A DNA stretch of 33,606 nucleotides, taken from the NCBI GenBank assembly GCA_013423325.1, contig BLJB01000213.1:1-33606 (forward strand), given 5' to 3'. Positions within the stretch are counted from its first letter, which is position 1; the number at the start of each line of letters is the position of its first letter. The DNA comes from Usnea hakonensis (taxonomy: Eukaryota > Ascomycota > Lecanoromycetes > Lecanorales > Parmeliaceae). Shown piece after piece: positions 8,845-19,443 of the stretch. Below the pieces are notes generated by a model. That model did no database searches, was not told the origin of the DNA, and worked only from the letters and a program-made list of their open reading frames with translations. Made by a program: the position numbers and the translations under genes.

Positions 8845-10319
8845 TCACTGCTGAGCACATTGAGGCTCATCCTCTTCATCCTCGTCATCGATCCACCCTT
8901 CGTCGCCTTCAGCATTTGCTCCGAAATCATCCAGATTGGCAGCTTCGTCACAAATAACCTCATCAACGATGTCAGCTTGTATTGGGGTTTCCGGAGTCGG
9001 TAGAAGTCCTTTCAGTTTTTCAAGCACCTGTCTCTCTTCAAGCCATCCGTACTCTGGAAACTTGACCTTGATGACCAAATACAAATCTCCCTTCAGCTCG
9101 CTTTTCTTGTGAGGCATCCCTTCACCCACTACTTTGATGACTTGTCCTGGTTCCAAAACGCGGGCCTTTGACTGAGGATGTTGGATGTGCAGACCTCTAC
9201 CATCTAGGTGCTTCACGACCACGCGCGAAAAGCCACAAAGAGCTTCCGCTAGAGTCATCTCGATTTCCGCCAATAGGTCGGCGCCTGCCCTCCTGAATGT
9301 CTTATGTTCGGTCTGCACGAGTCCGAAGATAATATCGCCGGGTTCTTGATCGGGTATCTGGTCTGCCTCACCTTCTAAGATTATCTTGTCCCCTTCTCTG
9401 CAGAAGATCAGCAAAGTCGACAAGAGGTCGTGCTATGAAGTATGACAGCTCTTCTTACTTCGAACCTCTTGGAATATATATTTCCAAAACCTTCCGTGCT
9501 TTTGTAACACGCTCACCCTGGCACTTTTTGCATTTGTCTTTATGAGCGTATACACTCCCTTTGCCTTTACACGCAGCGCATATGACTGTTTCTTGGGTGA
9601 CCAAGCCTGGTCCTATAGACCGTAGTCCTTGTTTGGAGCCTGGGATCACGCATTAGTGGATCCGTTATTTGAGCCCGTGAAACATTTTAGATCTACCCTT
9701 TCCCTCACACGAGGCACATTGTTTTGCCTTTGCCTTCTCCTTACCGCCACTTCCCTTGCAGTGGCTGCATATGACATTTTTTGTGCTTGCAAATTTTGTA
9801 GACTTTCCCTTGTATAGATCCTCTAGTGTGACCTGATAGGCATGCTCCTCATCATCACCCTTTCTGGACCTTTTTGGTCCTGGACTCTGAAAATCCGACG
9901 GCACGCCGCCCCCCATGCCGAACATCTGGGAAAGCATTTCTTCAAGATCAGGACTTGCACCCATGCCATTGCCATGAGCGCCGTCGAAAGCAGACATGCC
10001 ATGGTTGTCGTAAACTTGTCTCTTGTCGTCATCATATAAGATCTCGTAGGCTTTGCTGACAGACTTAAATTTGATTTCTGCTCTGGCTCGCTCGCTCTCT
10101 GGAACCTTGTCCGGATGGCTGGACAGTGCTGCCTATACTTGATCAGCGAAGATAGCCCATGCAGATGGAAAAGCGGACCCTATGGTATGCTTTCTTAATC
10201 TCTGACTTGCTTGCACCTTGTTCAACATCCAAAACCTCTATGCTCCTATGAGTACAAGTAACAGCGTAGAGATGAATGCCGCTAACCATACAAGTCTATG
10301 CTCTCCTTGAAACTATCCA
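8845..10319 (-). CDS. Class A DnaJ (Hsp40) co-chaperone, Xdj1-like; start not resolved
   Basis: Exons read on the minus strand: 10287-10319 (5' limit uncertain), 10179-10237, 9697-10132, 9459-9639 and 8845-9397; introns are 49, 46, 57 and 61 bp and all phases fit. The protein, about 420 residues, has an N-terminal J domain (DLYEVLDVEQGASKSEIKKA, then HPDK), a short Gly/Met-rich linker and four zinc-binding CxxC repeats: CSHCKGSG, CASCEGKG, CAACKGKG and CKKCQGER. Next comes the substrate-binding C-terminal domain (ILEGEADQIPDQEPGD, ALCGFSRVVVKHLDGRG). It ends in an acidic stretch and CAQQ, a CaaX box predicted to be farnesylated, as in Ydj1. Such proteins bind unfolded clients and stimulate Hsp70 ATPase in the cytosol or at mitochondria. 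The J-domain frame meets a TGA upstream without an ATG, so another 5' exon is needed. The intron ending at 10133 has an unusual GTCCGC donor. Confidence 0.88.
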
Positions 10320-10658
10320 CTACTAGTAGTCAGCCACGTGTCTTGGATAAGAACGCACAGAATGTACTCTTAGTGAGGGTTTTGTGGTAGACCTCACAGA
10401 GTGCTAATCGATCATTTCTGTAACCATATAGCAGGCTGTATCTGAATTTTAGACACAGTAAAGACAGAGACACTGAAGAAAATCGGGGTTCTAATGGGTA
10501 GCAATCAAGGTCAGAGCCTGAGTGCTTGCTCTCGACACTTTCTTGGTTCACAGAGCTGGTCAGCGCGCTAGGGAAGCCTTGATGTTCCGCTTTCCTTGAG
10601 TACTCGCGCCTGCTCCCCTTTGAAAGACTACTGCTGATATAAGAGAAGCCGAGACGTT
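10320..10658. other. Divergent promoter region between DnaJ and mitochondrial GluRS genes
   Basis: These 339 bases separate two divergently transcribed genes and should hold both promoters. The missing first exon of the DnaJ gene, possibly only a few bases ending in A, must lie here or within the first part of it. A 73-codon minus-strand frame (10330-10551) has no J-domain-like content and is not convincing. Confidence 0.5.
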
Positions 10659-12689
10659 ATGATAGCTACCCGACAATCAATCAAATCTGGAAGTAAAGCT
10701 TGGATTTATTGCAGGTGCCAAAACCTATCAACAATTTCCAAGATCGAGAGGCGGCCTTCGCAGAAGCTCCCCGCAACCCCAGCAAGAACTCGGTTTGCCC
10801 CTTCACCGACTGGATACATTCATTTGGGTTCTTTGCGTACGGCACTGTTCAACTATTTAACCGCAAAAGCTACCGGGGGCCAATTCATATTACGGATTGA
10901 AGACACAGACAAAGTCGGTCTCGATGTTTATCCGGGGAGATTGAATGCATCACAAGGCTGATGGTTGAAGAACAGGATCGTGGATGATGCGGAGGGCAGG
11001 TTGTATCAGGATTTGAAGTGGGCTGGCCTACAATGGGATGAGGGTACGAATAGAAACATGAAGCGATTCGAAGACTCCAGATCTCTGACGAATTCTCCAG
11101 GTCCCGATATTGGAGGTCCTTGTGGACCGTACAAACAGGTATTAGTGACACGCGAGATCACCTAGGCTCTCCTAATACACCTTAGTCCGAAAGAACGTCT
11201 ATGTACCAGAGCCACGCGAAAATATTGCTACAGTCGGGGCATGCCTATCAGTGTTTTTGTTCCACGGAGCGCTTGAACAGGCTGGCAAAGGAGAGGAACC
11301 GCCTTGGACTACCTAATGATTATGATCGAACTTGCATCAGCATCCCAGCTGAAGAGTCCGAGGATCGTGCCTCTAAAGGAGAACTACATGTTGTTCGATT
11401 GAAGCTACCTGAAGTCTCACCCTCGTACACGGATATTGTTTACGGAGTCATTGGCCAGCGCAAAAGTAAGGAAGGAGCTCAAGCGCCACGTCCGCAGCTC
11501 AATTTTGAAGACCCTGTTCTCATCAAGTCTGACGGCCGTCCAACCTATCACTTGGCGAACGTCGTTGACGACCACCACATGGGAATCACGCATGTCATTC
11601 GTGCAGTAGTAAGCGGATCTGCATCCGCGAGTTTCTTACAATGATTAGACTGACCTGACTAGGAATGGATGCCATCAACTCCTAAACACATGGTGATGTA
11701 TAATGCTTTCAAGTGGACGCCGCCAATCTTTGCCCACGTTGGTTTACTGCAGGATGCGTTGGGGCAAAAATATAGCAAAAGAAGCTCGGATCTCGACATC
11801 AACTCTTTTCGGCAAAATGGTATATTTCCAGAAGCTTTGGTGAACTATGTTGCCTTGTTTGGTTGGTCTCACAGGCTAGGTGATGACCACTTGGACTTGA
11901 AGAGCCTCATACACAATGTACTTTTAGCCCTGACGACTTACTTTATAGAGACCTGTTAACATTTGCTAGTTTGACCTCAAATTTACGAAAGGCAATACAA
12001 TAGCAGCACCAAACAAGCTCATTCACCTCCAAAAGCGTTACGCCGAAAAGTATGTAGAAGAGGGAGGAGAGGAGTACCTATCAATGATTGATAAGATCCT
12101 TGCTGCCGCAGAAGAGCACATTCAAGCGCATCCCAAGTGAGAAGTATTAATCTTACCTGTATAGATTCTAGCTCACGACTTCGGTCTTTCTAGGAGTAGA
12201 ATCTATCCTACTAAGGAGCTGAAAGGACGTATTGCTGCTTTGGTGAACGTTGACGCGAAGAACTTCACCTCAACATCAGAATTTATTGAGCGCAATTTCC
12301 ACTTTTTCTTCATCAAACCCCAAGTAAAATACAAGAGCGGACCAGGCGACAGAGTAGTGACTGAGAACACTGCCATCATTACAGATCACTTTCAAAAAGT
12401 CTTGCCTGAACAATGGGGCGAAGTGAGCCTTGGAGAAGCTTTCGACAAGATAGCTGGCATGCTTTCTGTGAAACCGGGTTGGAGCTCTGATCAAACCTTA
12501 GATCTCCCGAAGGCTTCTAGAGTATCTGTGCAATATTACTTGCGATGGGCTTTGACAGGAGGTCGTCCGGGTCCAACCTTGATGGCTACAATGAGTATAC
12601 TGGGCAGGGATGTGTCCCTGAAAAGGATTCGGGATGCCGCAGCAGTGCTTAAGAGGATGGGGCTCGAAGAAAATAAAAGGTCAGCTTAG
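10659..12689 (+). CDS. MSE1: Mitochondrial glutamyl-tRNA synthetase, six exons
   Basis: Exons are 10659-10913, 10971-11138, 11186-11608, 11663-11917, 11970-12136 and 12194-12689, with introns of 47-57 bp. The joined frame gives 587 residues. A basic N-terminal stretch of about 35 residues, poor in acidic residues, looks like a mitochondrial presequence. The class I catalytic core has RFAPSPTGYIHLG (about 45-57, the HIGH-type motif), LRIEDTD, CFCS, the GPCGPYKQSERT region and KYSKR (318-322) in place of the usual KMSKS. A discriminating helix-rich C-terminal domain follows to residue 587. The enzyme charges tRNA(Glu), and in many mitochondria also tRNA(Gln), with glutamate. Its stop lies 86 bp from the stop of the convergent CSN5 gene. 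Confidence 0.95.
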
Positions 12690-12775
12690 GTGAATGGACA
12701 ACAGTGGACACTTTCAGTATATCTAACTCATTGGCTCATTGCTCGTTATCCTTTCAAATGCAGGATCTTCCGAGG

Positions 12776-13854
12776 TCACGCTTGCGAGGGATTGCCTTCG
12801 CGGGCAATGCTAGTTCCAACACCATTGAACAGCTTTGCTTTGAACTCGCTAGCCAGTAGACCTGTTACTTCCTCGCCTGCAATTTTGTTGCTGTCACGAA
12901 TGACCGCTTCCAGCTGTGTGTCTTGACCATTATTAATTCTGTGCTGTCCAGCTCGCGATCCTGCTTTCACATTCTTCTCCGCTTGTCGGATTTTCTCACT
13001 CAGATCCAACATTTGGTTGCTACCGTATTCACGATTGGTGAACAGGGGACTCTGGCTGAGCGTAGACACCCAATACTTGTTCCAGAGCTTTTCCAGTAGA
13101 TGAGTATCCAGTGTACTTTTGAAATGTGAGACCTCAAGGGAGTAGTATCTGCTTGCGTGTGCGCCGAAGTCCGCGATCTTTGAAAGGGGTATAGTCTGAT
13201 AGCCATCTCCTCCGCCGCCTGCTGCTGGCTGGTAGTCCTGTGGGAAGGTTCGGAAAGCGCCGATCTCCACCTTACCGGCAGATATCGTTCGGTCTGGATC
13301 TATGACTACAGCGAGGAAAGGGTCTGAGTACAACTGCTGGGTCATCTGCGTATCGACGTCGATGCCTGAGAGCCAGCACCCGTAGCCCGGATGACTGTGG
13401 TACCATCCAATCGCATTCTCCGACCGCGCGTTCTCTCGACATGACGCAAGGTATTGGACAATGTACTCATTCGCTTGCTCTGATGCGTTGACTCGTGTCT
13501 CGGTTCCCTCGACTGGTATTCTGAAAGCGTCGGTGACGATGATTGTGTCGCCCAAGATTTTTCCTTGCATAAGGCCCATGACTTCTATTGATCCACCAGA
13601 CCGTGCATGCATAACCATCTTGAGTAAAGCGACAGCAGAGATGCGGACGTTTTTGAAGTGATCCGGATCTTTCTTCCATGGAGCATCATTGCTAATGGCC
13701 TTCTGCTCCGCCTCGTCATAGCTATAGAGGGCGTCACGCTGAGGATCAACCAACTGGACAGCGTTTTCGAGCTCTGTTTCCAGTAAGTAGACATATGATG
13801 AAGCCGAGCAAAAATGGAGAAATACGCACCCCAAGCTTTTTGAGGTTGATCCAT
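12776..13854 (-). CDS. CSN5: COP9 signalosome subunit 5, JAMM deneddylase
   Basis: There are two exons on the minus strand, 13830-13854 and 12776-13773, joined across a 56-bp GTGCGT intron to give MDQPQKAW-ELENAVQLVDPQ and a protein of 340 residues. The MPN+/JAMM domain is complete: E72 in EVMGLMQG, then HSHPGYGCWLSGID with H134, H136 and D147 as zinc ligands. CSN5 is the metalloprotease of the COP9 signalosome and removes Nedd8 from cullins, controlling SCF ubiquitin ligases; in fungi it affects development and light response. Reading straight through the intron would give a false N-terminus starting MGCVFLHF. A short GGGGDGYQ loop in the MPN domain C-terminal half is normal for the family. 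It is divergent from the Ase1-like gene, with 370 bp between start codons. Confidence 0.96.
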
Positions 13855-14224
13855 TGTCAAAGTTCTGGGCAGCGATTAGCAGGACATAATCATGGTGATG
13901 GGTCTAGATAGTTCTGAGCGAGAAGTGAGTGACATTGAACGTCTCGCATCTGTATTAATCGTCCTCTCGGTCATAAGCTCATGGCACGGCGATATATAAG
14001 CCCGCATCGGCTATCGATAGTCGTCATGGCAACCTACCCGCAGCCCAAAGTACACAGGTACCATGCGAAGAAACACTCGCGCAGACTGATACTATAGTCC
14101 AATAAAAGAACTCTGGAGTTTACAGGCAATCTCAGAACTGATTTGCTTTTTATCTTGACACGTGGAGCACGCTTTGAAGTTGGCTTCGGAGCCTCGAGGC
14201 GCGGAGATCTGACCTGGGTCAGCC
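13855..14224. other. Shared divergent promoter region, CSN5 and Ase1-like genes
   Basis: The 370 bases between the two start codons must hold both promoters. There is a GATATATAAGCC TATA-like stretch near 13990-14001, better placed for the plus-strand gene if its leader is long. Nothing else stands out. Confidence 0.4.
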
Positions 14225-16681
14225 ATGGACTCGAATTATCTCACGACACAGGTGTCTACCATCATTGGCCAACTACATGGATTGTTTGACGAAATTGGTG
14301 TTCCTAGTCATGAACGAGAGTCCAGAGAGTCGGAGGTATGCATAAAACTACCAAGCATCTTATATACCTTCTAACGAGAAACACAGCTCTTCACTGCGCT
14401 GTCTGAGACCTTACATAATCAGCTGCGTTTGGTCACAGCGTAAGTCTCGGTCATAGTGTCGATGTCGAGACGCAACTGATCCTTTCCAGGGAGAAAAGCG
14501 AGCTCACTGAAGAAGCCCATCGAATGATCAAGACAATCAAGCAGATGGAAGCTTCACTGGAAGACCGCGCAGCCAACGACGCATACCTCATAGAAAACAC
14601 AGACTTCAAAGTTACTGTACCTCTCACGAAATGCCTGCAAGGTCTGAAGGAGAAGTACAATAGTATCGCCAAAATCCACCGTGAGAGGTTCGAGCAGATC
14701 AAGAGTAAGATATACAACAGCTCAAAGGAATCAGCGCTCACGCAATACAGAACTCGTCCAGGCGCTTGAGTCTTACTCCTCCCACCTTGAGCCTTCATTC
14801 GTCCAAATTAATCTACCACCCACATCAGGTAGTTCCTCGCTTCCCCCCACTTTCGATCTTTCACCATCGTATATCACATCGCTCGACGGAGAGTTCTCTC
14901 GGGTGTACGAGGAATACACGCGGCGGATTGAGTCTGTCAAAGGCTTAGCGGAAGACATAGTGAACCTCTGGGCGGAGCTAGGCACACCGCAAGCGCAAAC
15001 AGAAAGCTCAATTGTGAAGCATTACCGGGAAGCTCCAGAGCAACTGGGACTTCACGAAAACGATATTCAGCGCTTGCAGGCCAAACGCGATAGGCTCAGT
15101 GAGGAGAAGCGTAGTCGTGAACGAAAGCTAAAAGAGCTGAAGAGCACCGTTGAAGGCCTTTGGGACCGTCTTGGGGTGGAACAAACGGACCGAAAGCGGT
15201 TTCTAGCCGGAAATCGGGGATGTGGATTGAGAGCTATCAACGAGTTCGAGGCGGAACTGGATAGGCTGAATGAGTTGAAGCGACAAAACCTGCACCTCTT
15301 CGTTGAGGATGCACGGTATAAGCTTCAGGAACTATGGGATGGTCTCTATTTCTCCGAGGAGGAGATGCTAGAATTCGCACCCGCATTTTCTGATGTCTAC
15401 AGCGACGCTCTTCTCTCGGCACATGAGGCGGAAATCTCGCGCCTTGAAGCGTTGAAAGAACAGCGCGCGCCTACCCTTCAATTGATTGATAAACATCGAT
15501 CGCTGATCAAGGACAGAGATGACCTGACAGCAGCAAGCCAGGATGCTTCGCGTCTTCTGGGAAAGAACAACAAAGGTGAAAAGCGTGATCCGACACGGCT
15601 GTTGCGGGAAGAGAAGATGAGGAAGAGAATTGCAAAGGATCTGCCGAAAGTGGAATTGGAGCTTAAGAAAATCTTAGAACGTTGGGAAGATGACTACGGG
15701 CGGCCCTTCCTCGTACTTGGGGTACGATACCTGGACGAACTGGCTGCCGCCGCCGCAAAGAGCTTGCCACCGAGATCCAAAACCCCCTCAGGCCCAGCAA
15801 CGACGACGCAAAGAATACCACTGAAATCTGCTCCAGCACCATCATCGTCGAGAGCTGGCAGTGCTATGCGCGCTTGCCCACCTTCTCGATCTGGAACTGC
15901 AACACCAGCAGGTACGCTTAGACGAAACCCCATGGCAAGCTCAGTCTCTACCACAGGAGGAAGAACGCCATCTAAGATTCCAGCCCGCGTTCCATTAGGC
16001 AACATGCAGCACGGCGGAAACTCACCGGAACGACGTACAGCTGCGCCAGAGCCGTCGTACGATACTAGTACTATGCGAAAAATGGGCCCACCTGCGAGGG
16101 CGCCTCCTCCAAAAATGAGAGATTTATTTGCCCCTCCCTCTGGAACACCACCCGCTGCTTTCTACGATGTAGAGAATAGACGATGCGAGAGTGCTGCATC
16201 GTCAATCACCGGGAGCGTTCGGCAGATAACACCAGAGGACATTTATGACGATCGAGAGCCTATGTCAAACGTAACAGCCTCCATCATGCAGTCAGAGCAA
16301 AGAACTCCTCAAAACTACCGAGACGTGCAAGAATCAGCACGATACGAAACACGCCAGTATGTTCCAGTTGCCGACAGCAGACAAATATCAACCACATCGA
16401 CTTCAACGACGGCCGCCTCTGGATCAGAGAATTGGGAGACCTTTGACGACGCTTCTGAGCCAGAGATCGATCTAGGTGAAGCATACTATTCGAAGCTCCG
16501 AGCTGCGAAGACTGGCAAGCGCTTTGAACCAGAGGACGGTTATGCACCACCACGTCCAGGAAAGAAATTCAAAGCCGTGTACGGCGCAGGAATCAATGCT
16601 CAAATCGTGATGGACAAAGAAGGCGGGCGGAGGCTTGTTACTGGAAGCGAGTCTGCATGGACGGATGAAGATGCCTTCTGA
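14225..16681 (+). CDS. Ase1/PRC1/MAP65 family microtubule-bundling protein
   Basis: Four exons: 14225-14335, 14387-14439, 14490-14704 and 14751-16681, with introns of 51, 50 and 46 bp, the first with a CTAAC branch site. The joined frame gives 769 residues beginning MDSNYLTTQVSTIIGQLHGL. The first 460 residues are charged coiled-coil rods with family segments such as LWAELGTP, ERKLKELKSTVEGLWDRLG and LFVEDARYKLQELWDGLYFSEEE. The spectrin-like microtubule-binding part, near ILERWEDDYGRPFLVLGVRYLDEL, is followed by a long disordered Ser/Pro/Arg-rich tail. These proteins crosslink antiparallel microtubules at the spindle midzone and support anaphase B and cytokinesis; the tail is commonly a target of mitotic kinases. 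The length fits filamentous-fungal homologs. The first ATG is upstream of the long open frame and is needed to complete the N-terminal dimer region. Confidence 0.93.
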
Positions 16682-17399
16682 GTAGCGAAGGTCACGGCTT
16701 ACGGAATTGTTGTTCGGATCATGGAAACGAATTTTGAGTTTGGAAAGACTCTACCGGTGAAAAGGAGACTGCCAAGTCTTAACGGGCGTCATTCGGCGAA
16801 AATGTGGCTGGAAGCACTGTTTTGCATGTATTTTTATGTTCCCTTCTTCGGTGTATTGACTTGCGTGAGATCTGCATATCAGGATTTGTCCAATAAGATA
16901 GACACTACCGGGAATGCTGGACTCGGCGAGCCCAAGGGCAAGAAGGGGAAAGTATCTTGTAGGTCAAAAGATATACTCTATTCCGGTAGATGATGATCGC
17001 CAAGGAACAAGGCTGTACAATTTTTTCCTTGTCCTCGCTGTTCTCGTATGCAACGTCCATGCGGTGTGACGCATGCTTGTACGCGGTCTCAACATATAGC
17101 TTACTTTTTGAAGAAGCCCCTGGTGTCTGTATAAATACGCCGAGTGCTCGCAGGCGAGGCTTCACCTTTGATAAATTTGGAAACACCTAGAACGATCGAG
17201 CATTTCGCGAGCAAGTCCCCAATTATCGTTCTGATGGTCTGATGCTTGGGTATTTGGCCGCCAGGTCACTAGATGACATTTTGCTTTTGCAACTTTCTGC
17301 TGTACACGCACTATGTCGATAAACAAACCACTGAATCTGCTTGATGACGACATCGCTATGGGTATTTTGCAAACACCTCTATCAGAACAAACTCCGCGC
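16682..17399. other. Convergent intergenic region, no gene seen
   Basis: This holds the 3' ends of the Ase1-like (+) and Irs4-like (-) genes. Short frames on both strands (for example 16721-16993 and 16905-17186) overlap one another, lack motifs and contain low-complexity stretches. I see no RNA gene or repeat. Confidence 0.55.
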
Positions 17400-19100
17400 T
17401 CAATGTTGATGCCGGGATACCTTGACCCCATGTAAAAGCCGGACACTGTTCCACAAGGACTCCGAAACCTTGGTAGGTAGTTTCCTACCCTTCAACCGCT
17501 GATCGATCAGCCACAACCCTACAACAAATTCATTTCGTTTGAGCCTGTCACTACCATCGATGTCAACCAAGTCCCAGACGTTAGCGAGGACATCGTTTGG
17601 GAGACGACTGCGGCTCCAAATGTCGCGAACTACAAAGTTGATGACACTTTCTGATGAATCGGCATCCATCCATAGTCCCCTATTAGCAGCCCACACACCA
17701 TCATATCTTCGCCTCTCCCGCTCCGTCACAGTGGCCCTATATCTTTTCCGGTCACCCTCGTGATGTTTGTGTGGATGCTTTCTCATGAGGATGCTCTTCT
17801 TCTTAAAATTCAATTCGTCATCTGATGGTAAGGCTTCTCGCATTGTCTGCCTCATAGGTCTTGCTGGACTCGGGGTGCGAGATTGATGTGTCTGGCTGTT
17901 ATGACTACGAAATAGAGAATGTGATTTGTGACGACGCGGTGGGGGGGGCGGTGGTTTCGTAGGAGAAGGGGCACGTGATGAGGCCAGCGAAGCGGCAACA
18001 ATAGTGTTGGCCATTGAATCAACCTTGGACTCAAAGCTCTTAGTTGATCTAGCTGGTAGACGAGGCCGGGTATGTGGATCGCGAGATGGAATCAAAGGCA
18101 GCGCTACCGGGTCTGACGGAGATGGTCGTAGACTAGTGCCCGGCTCCGCAACCCGGGCCTGAGTCAATGCTAGTGGATTACTTCTCAACAAATTCTCAGA
18201 TGTATTCCTGCCTTCTTCCTGAGACGCAGTCGGAGGCACAGGCGCTCCCGATCGACGTGGAGCTGGGGGTTCGGGCACAGTGCGTGGTACAGGAGTCAAT
18301 CTTGTTAACTTCGTTGGGGTACCTGACCGCGTTGTTGCTTCTCTTGGTCGACCAAGTGATTGCCCAGTCGCAGCTGTAGCGCCAGTGTCCTTGACATTCG
18401 AAGAGCTCGAGGCTATAAAATCGTCTCGCCCAGATGTGAGTGAAGACGTACTTAGCGACCTAGTGGCGGAAAAAGTTGGCCTTATCGATGGGCTCGTTGA
18501 TACCGGACTTGCGATTGCTAACGTAGGCTTTGTCACATAACGGACTGAATATGTAGTAGGAACATTCTTTTTGGGTTTCTGCTTGGATTCAAATAGACTC
18601 ACGAGGGAACTTGTAGCTCCGATGACAGCCTCGTCCGTCGAGCGAGGTACCGTCACTGGTGTGTAGACTCCGTTGTCCATAGGATTTCGAAAAGGGGATG
18701 GCCGGCGCGAAGTTGATGTTGAGTTAAGGGAGCTATGCGTACTGGCAGACGCGGACTTGGCGGTTGCATGCAATGCGGCAGCGAAAGACGGTGACTTCTC
18801 TCGTGAACCTGCAACTTTCTCTCGGCTACCAGATCGACGAGGTGTGATAGACGCCTCAGCCTTTTGACCGTCCGAAGTGGCTCCCTCAGCGAGCCGGACT
18901 TCCTGCCCGGGCCTTCCCATTCCAGCGCTCGTCGCAGCGGCGAGAGCTCCATTGACACCGAGGTAGGCCTTTGGCAAGACATGTGCCGGAGCAGCTGAGG
19001 AAAAGGCATAGGACGCCCCTCGACAAGCCGTCGACTGTCGTCTCACATCACTGGAATTCGTACGCCAAGGGGAGTGATCCCTAGAGTTGCGAGAGGTCAT
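17400..19100 (-). CDS. Irs4/Tax4-type EH-domain protein
   Basis: Single exon, 566 residues. The N-terminus holds GASYAFSSAAPAHVLPKAY and GVNGALAAATSAG, similar to the start of fungal Irs4/Tax4 homologs. About 400 residues of Ser/Pro/Arg-rich disorder follow, with a PPPPPPRRHKSHSLF stretch. The C-terminal EH domain (about 455-560) includes RRRYDGVWAANRGLW, VRDIWSRSRLPNDVLANVWD and an EF-hand-like LVDIDGSDRLKRNEFVVGLW. In yeast, Irs4 and Tax4 activate the phosphatase Inp51, lowering PI(4,5)P2, and influence autophagy and rDNA silencing. EH domains bind NPF peptides. The assignment rests on the EH domain placement plus the N-terminal block. The start codon is the first ATG of the frame. Confidence 0.85.
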   Translation of the reverse strand: MTSRNSRDHSPWRTNSSDVRRQSTACRGASYAFSSAAPAHVLPKAYLGVNGALAAATSAGMGRPGQEVRLAEGATSDGQKAEASITPRRSGSREKVAGSREKSPSFAAALHATAKSASASTHSSLNSTSTSRRPSPFRNPMDNGVYTPVTVPRSTDEAVIGATSSLVSLFESKQKPKKNVPTTYSVRYVTKPTLAIASPVSTSPSIRPTFSATRSLSTSSLTSGRDDFIASSSSNVKDTGATAATGQSLGRPREATTRSGTPTKLTRLTPVPRTVPEPPAPRRSGAPVPPTASQEEGRNTSENLLRSNPLALTQARVAEPGTSLRPSPSDPVALPLIPSRDPHTRPRLPARSTKSFESKVDSMANTIVAASLASSRAPSPTKPPPPPPRRHKSHSLFRSHNSQTHQSRTPSPARPMRQTMREALPSDDELNFKKKSILMRKHPHKHHEGDRKRYRATVTERERRRYDGVWAANRGLWMDADSSESVINFVVRDIWSRSRLPNDVLANVWDLVDIDGSDRLKRNEFVVGLWLIDQRLKGRKLPTKVSESLWNSVRLLHGVKVSRHQH

Positions 19101-19443
19101 GAACCATTGACTTTATGAAAAGCCGTGGCTACTCTTACTCTTACACATCGAGAAAGACGTTTGCATTGGGGAGCCTGCTTTGATCAGATTGCTCCAACGG
19201 CTTTCTGTCATCCCCTTGATCCTACAACAAGGTCGCGGCGCAATAACTTGCATTCCGCGACGAGGCGTTTACGAATTAGGTATAGTAAGCAACGGCTAAT
19301 CATCGGCGGAACAATCCATCAATACACCCCGCTCGACCTTTGCGAACAAAAGTTATTGCATAAGAACTCAATATCCCACAACTATCCAAATCTAGAAGAA
19401 GGGTGTAGATGCCATGATGTTCATAATGACCTTGTTGAAGCTC
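19101..19443. other. Short intergenic region
   Basis: This separates two minus-strand genes: the promoter of the Irs4-like gene and the 3' flank of the amidase. A plus-strand frame of 129 codons at 19125-19514 runs into the amidase 3' end in antisense and shows no motif. Confidence 0.5.

Noticed and set aside
13774..13834. CSN5 start at 13834 giving an N-terminus MGCVFLHFCSASS
   Set aside because: This stretch is intron 1. Splicing to the exon at 13830-13854 gives MDQPQKAWELENAVQ, which continues the family sequence.
14681..14750. Ase1-like protein starting at 14681 within a 666-codon frame
   Set aside because: The first part of that frame reads exon 3 out of frame and then an intron. Spliced exons from 14225 give a complete N-terminus.
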